6,484 bases of DNA. Origin: Alphaproteobacteria bacterium. GTDB lineage: Bacteria > Pseudomonadota > Alphaproteobacteria > Rickettsiales > 21-14-0-20-44-7. Where the stretch lies: NCBI GenBank assembly GCA_013288575.1, contig JABDBO010000052.1:1-6484 (forward strand), given 5' to 3'. The notes beneath the pieces were generated by a model. The model worked only from the letters and a program-made list of their open reading frames with translations, made no database searches and was not told the DNA's origin. Shown here piece after piece: positions 5,906 through 6,484 of this stretch (its first letter is position 1; each line of letters begins with the position of its first letter). Made by a program: the position numbers and the translations under genes.

Positions 5906-6484
5906 CGACCTTCTTCCCCTTCAAAACGCCGGAAACTCCCTCGTTCATAATTTGTTCCGCCAGCGTTTCGCTTAAACTATTTAGTTCTTCGCGAATTTTA
6001 TCAATTTGGTTACGATTATTTTGCGTCAGAGCCTTTTCCAATTCACTAATTTTTGCCATAAAGGCTGAATATTGAGCTTTATCAATAGTATATTTTTCCA
6101 GTGCCGGTTTTAACGAAACCAGCAAACGCTCAGCTTCTGATTTGGATTCGCGCAATAATCGCTCTTCCATATCCGCTTTGCCATGTTCAAAACTATCGCG
6201 AATCATGCGTTCAATTTCGCCTTCTGCCAAACCATACGACGGCTTCACTTCAACTTTTTGCTCCACACCCGTATGTTCCTCACGTGCCGAAACTGTTAGC
6301 AAACCATCTGCATCCACCGTAAAATTCACCTTCACCCGCGCAACTCCCGCAGGCAGCGGCGGAATTCCTTTCAAATCAAACTTCGCCAATGACCGGCAAT
6401 CCCGCACCAATTCACGCTCACCCTGCACAACGTGGATAATCATCCCGGTCTGGTTATTTTGCTGGGTGGTAAATTCCTGCGCAT
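5895..6484 (-). CDS. hscA: Fe-S assembly chaperone HscA, C-terminal part (5' end beyond window)
   Basis: The reading frame runs open to the right edge, so only the last 195 codons are seen; an internal ATG at 6443 is not the start. The fragment is the Hsp70 substrate-binding domain plus helical lid. It opens with AQEFTTQQNNQTG, then IHVVQGERELVRDCRSLAKF and LKGIPPLPAGVARVKVNF, where the DCRSLA and GIPP-AG segments match HscA better than DnaK. The lid (about the last 110 residues) is charged and helical, and the tail ends VLKGKKVDEV, very like the E. coli HscA tail. It lacks a DnaK-type acidic, glycine-rich C-terminal tail. HscA works with HscB to release Fe-S clusters from the scaffold IscU in the cytoplasm. 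In isc operons fdx usually follows; here a dsbD-type gene follows directly with an 11-base overlap. Confidence 0.92.
   Translation of the reverse strand, partial: AQEFTTQQNNQTGMIIHVVQGERELVRDCRSLAKFDLKGIPPLPAGVARVKVNFTVDADGLLTVSAREEHTGVEQKVEVKPSYGLAEGEIERMIRDSFEHGKADMEERLLRESKSEAERLLVSLKPALEKYTIDKAQYSAFMAKISELEKALTQNNRNQIDKIREELNSLSETLAEQIMNEGVSGVLKGKKVDEV

Noticed and set aside
1..6484. tRNA, rRNA, riboswitch, CRISPR array, phage or toxin-antitoxin genes
   Set aside because: Essentially the whole window is covered by the seven overlapping genes, and no such structure or protein was seen on either strand.

Overview
The window is one densely packed block of seven genes, all read from the minus strand, with no intergenic gap between them. 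The set of proteins (an HscA-type Hsp70, a DsbD-type thiol:disulfide interchange protein, and a flavoprotein / DUF1365 / cyclopropane-synthase-like methyltransferase trio followed by a Chalcone_3-type and a DUF3833-type envelope protein) points to a Gram-negative proteobacterium. The moderately low GC content, the HscA sequence and a palindromic in-frame insertion of the kind best known from Rickettsiales suggest an alphaproteobacterium. That taxonomic placement is inference from the proteins, not a marker-gene result.

In transcription order (right to left) the layout is: the 3' end of hscA, cut by the window edge (5895-6484); a complete dsbD-type gene (4406-5905); an FAD-dependent amine-oxidase-type protein (3201-4409); a DUF1365 protein (2435-3208); a CFA-synthase-family methyltransferase (1285-2448); a secreted chalcone-isomerase-like protein (618-1292); and a DUF3833 lipoprotein (58-621). 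Successive genes overlap by 11, 4, 8, 14, 8 and 4 bases, so a single translationally coupled operon is likely. Its promoter must lie beyond the right edge. At the far left a strong 12-bp hairpin followed by a T run forms a terminator that reads correctly only on the plus strand, which suggests a convergent gene ending just outside the window.

The last five genes make a recognisable lipid-modification cassette: the methyltransferase would alkylate unsaturated phospholipid acyl chains, the flavoprotein and DUF1365 protein are its usual partners, and the two exported proteins probably act in or at the envelope. HscA (Fe-S cluster assembly) and DsbD (reductant delivery to the periplasm) are upstream, and their link to the lipid genes may be only co-transcription.

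The most notable item is a ~120-bp imperfect palindrome at 1164-1286. It sits between the stop codon of the methyltransferase and the signal peptide of the chalcone-isomerase-like protein. It is bounded by two AAATTT copies exactly 117 bp (39 codons) apart and is open in the reading frame, so it looks like an in-frame insertion of a small palindromic repeat into the start of a gene. Removing it restores an ordinary signal peptide that starts at an ATG with a good ribosome binding site.
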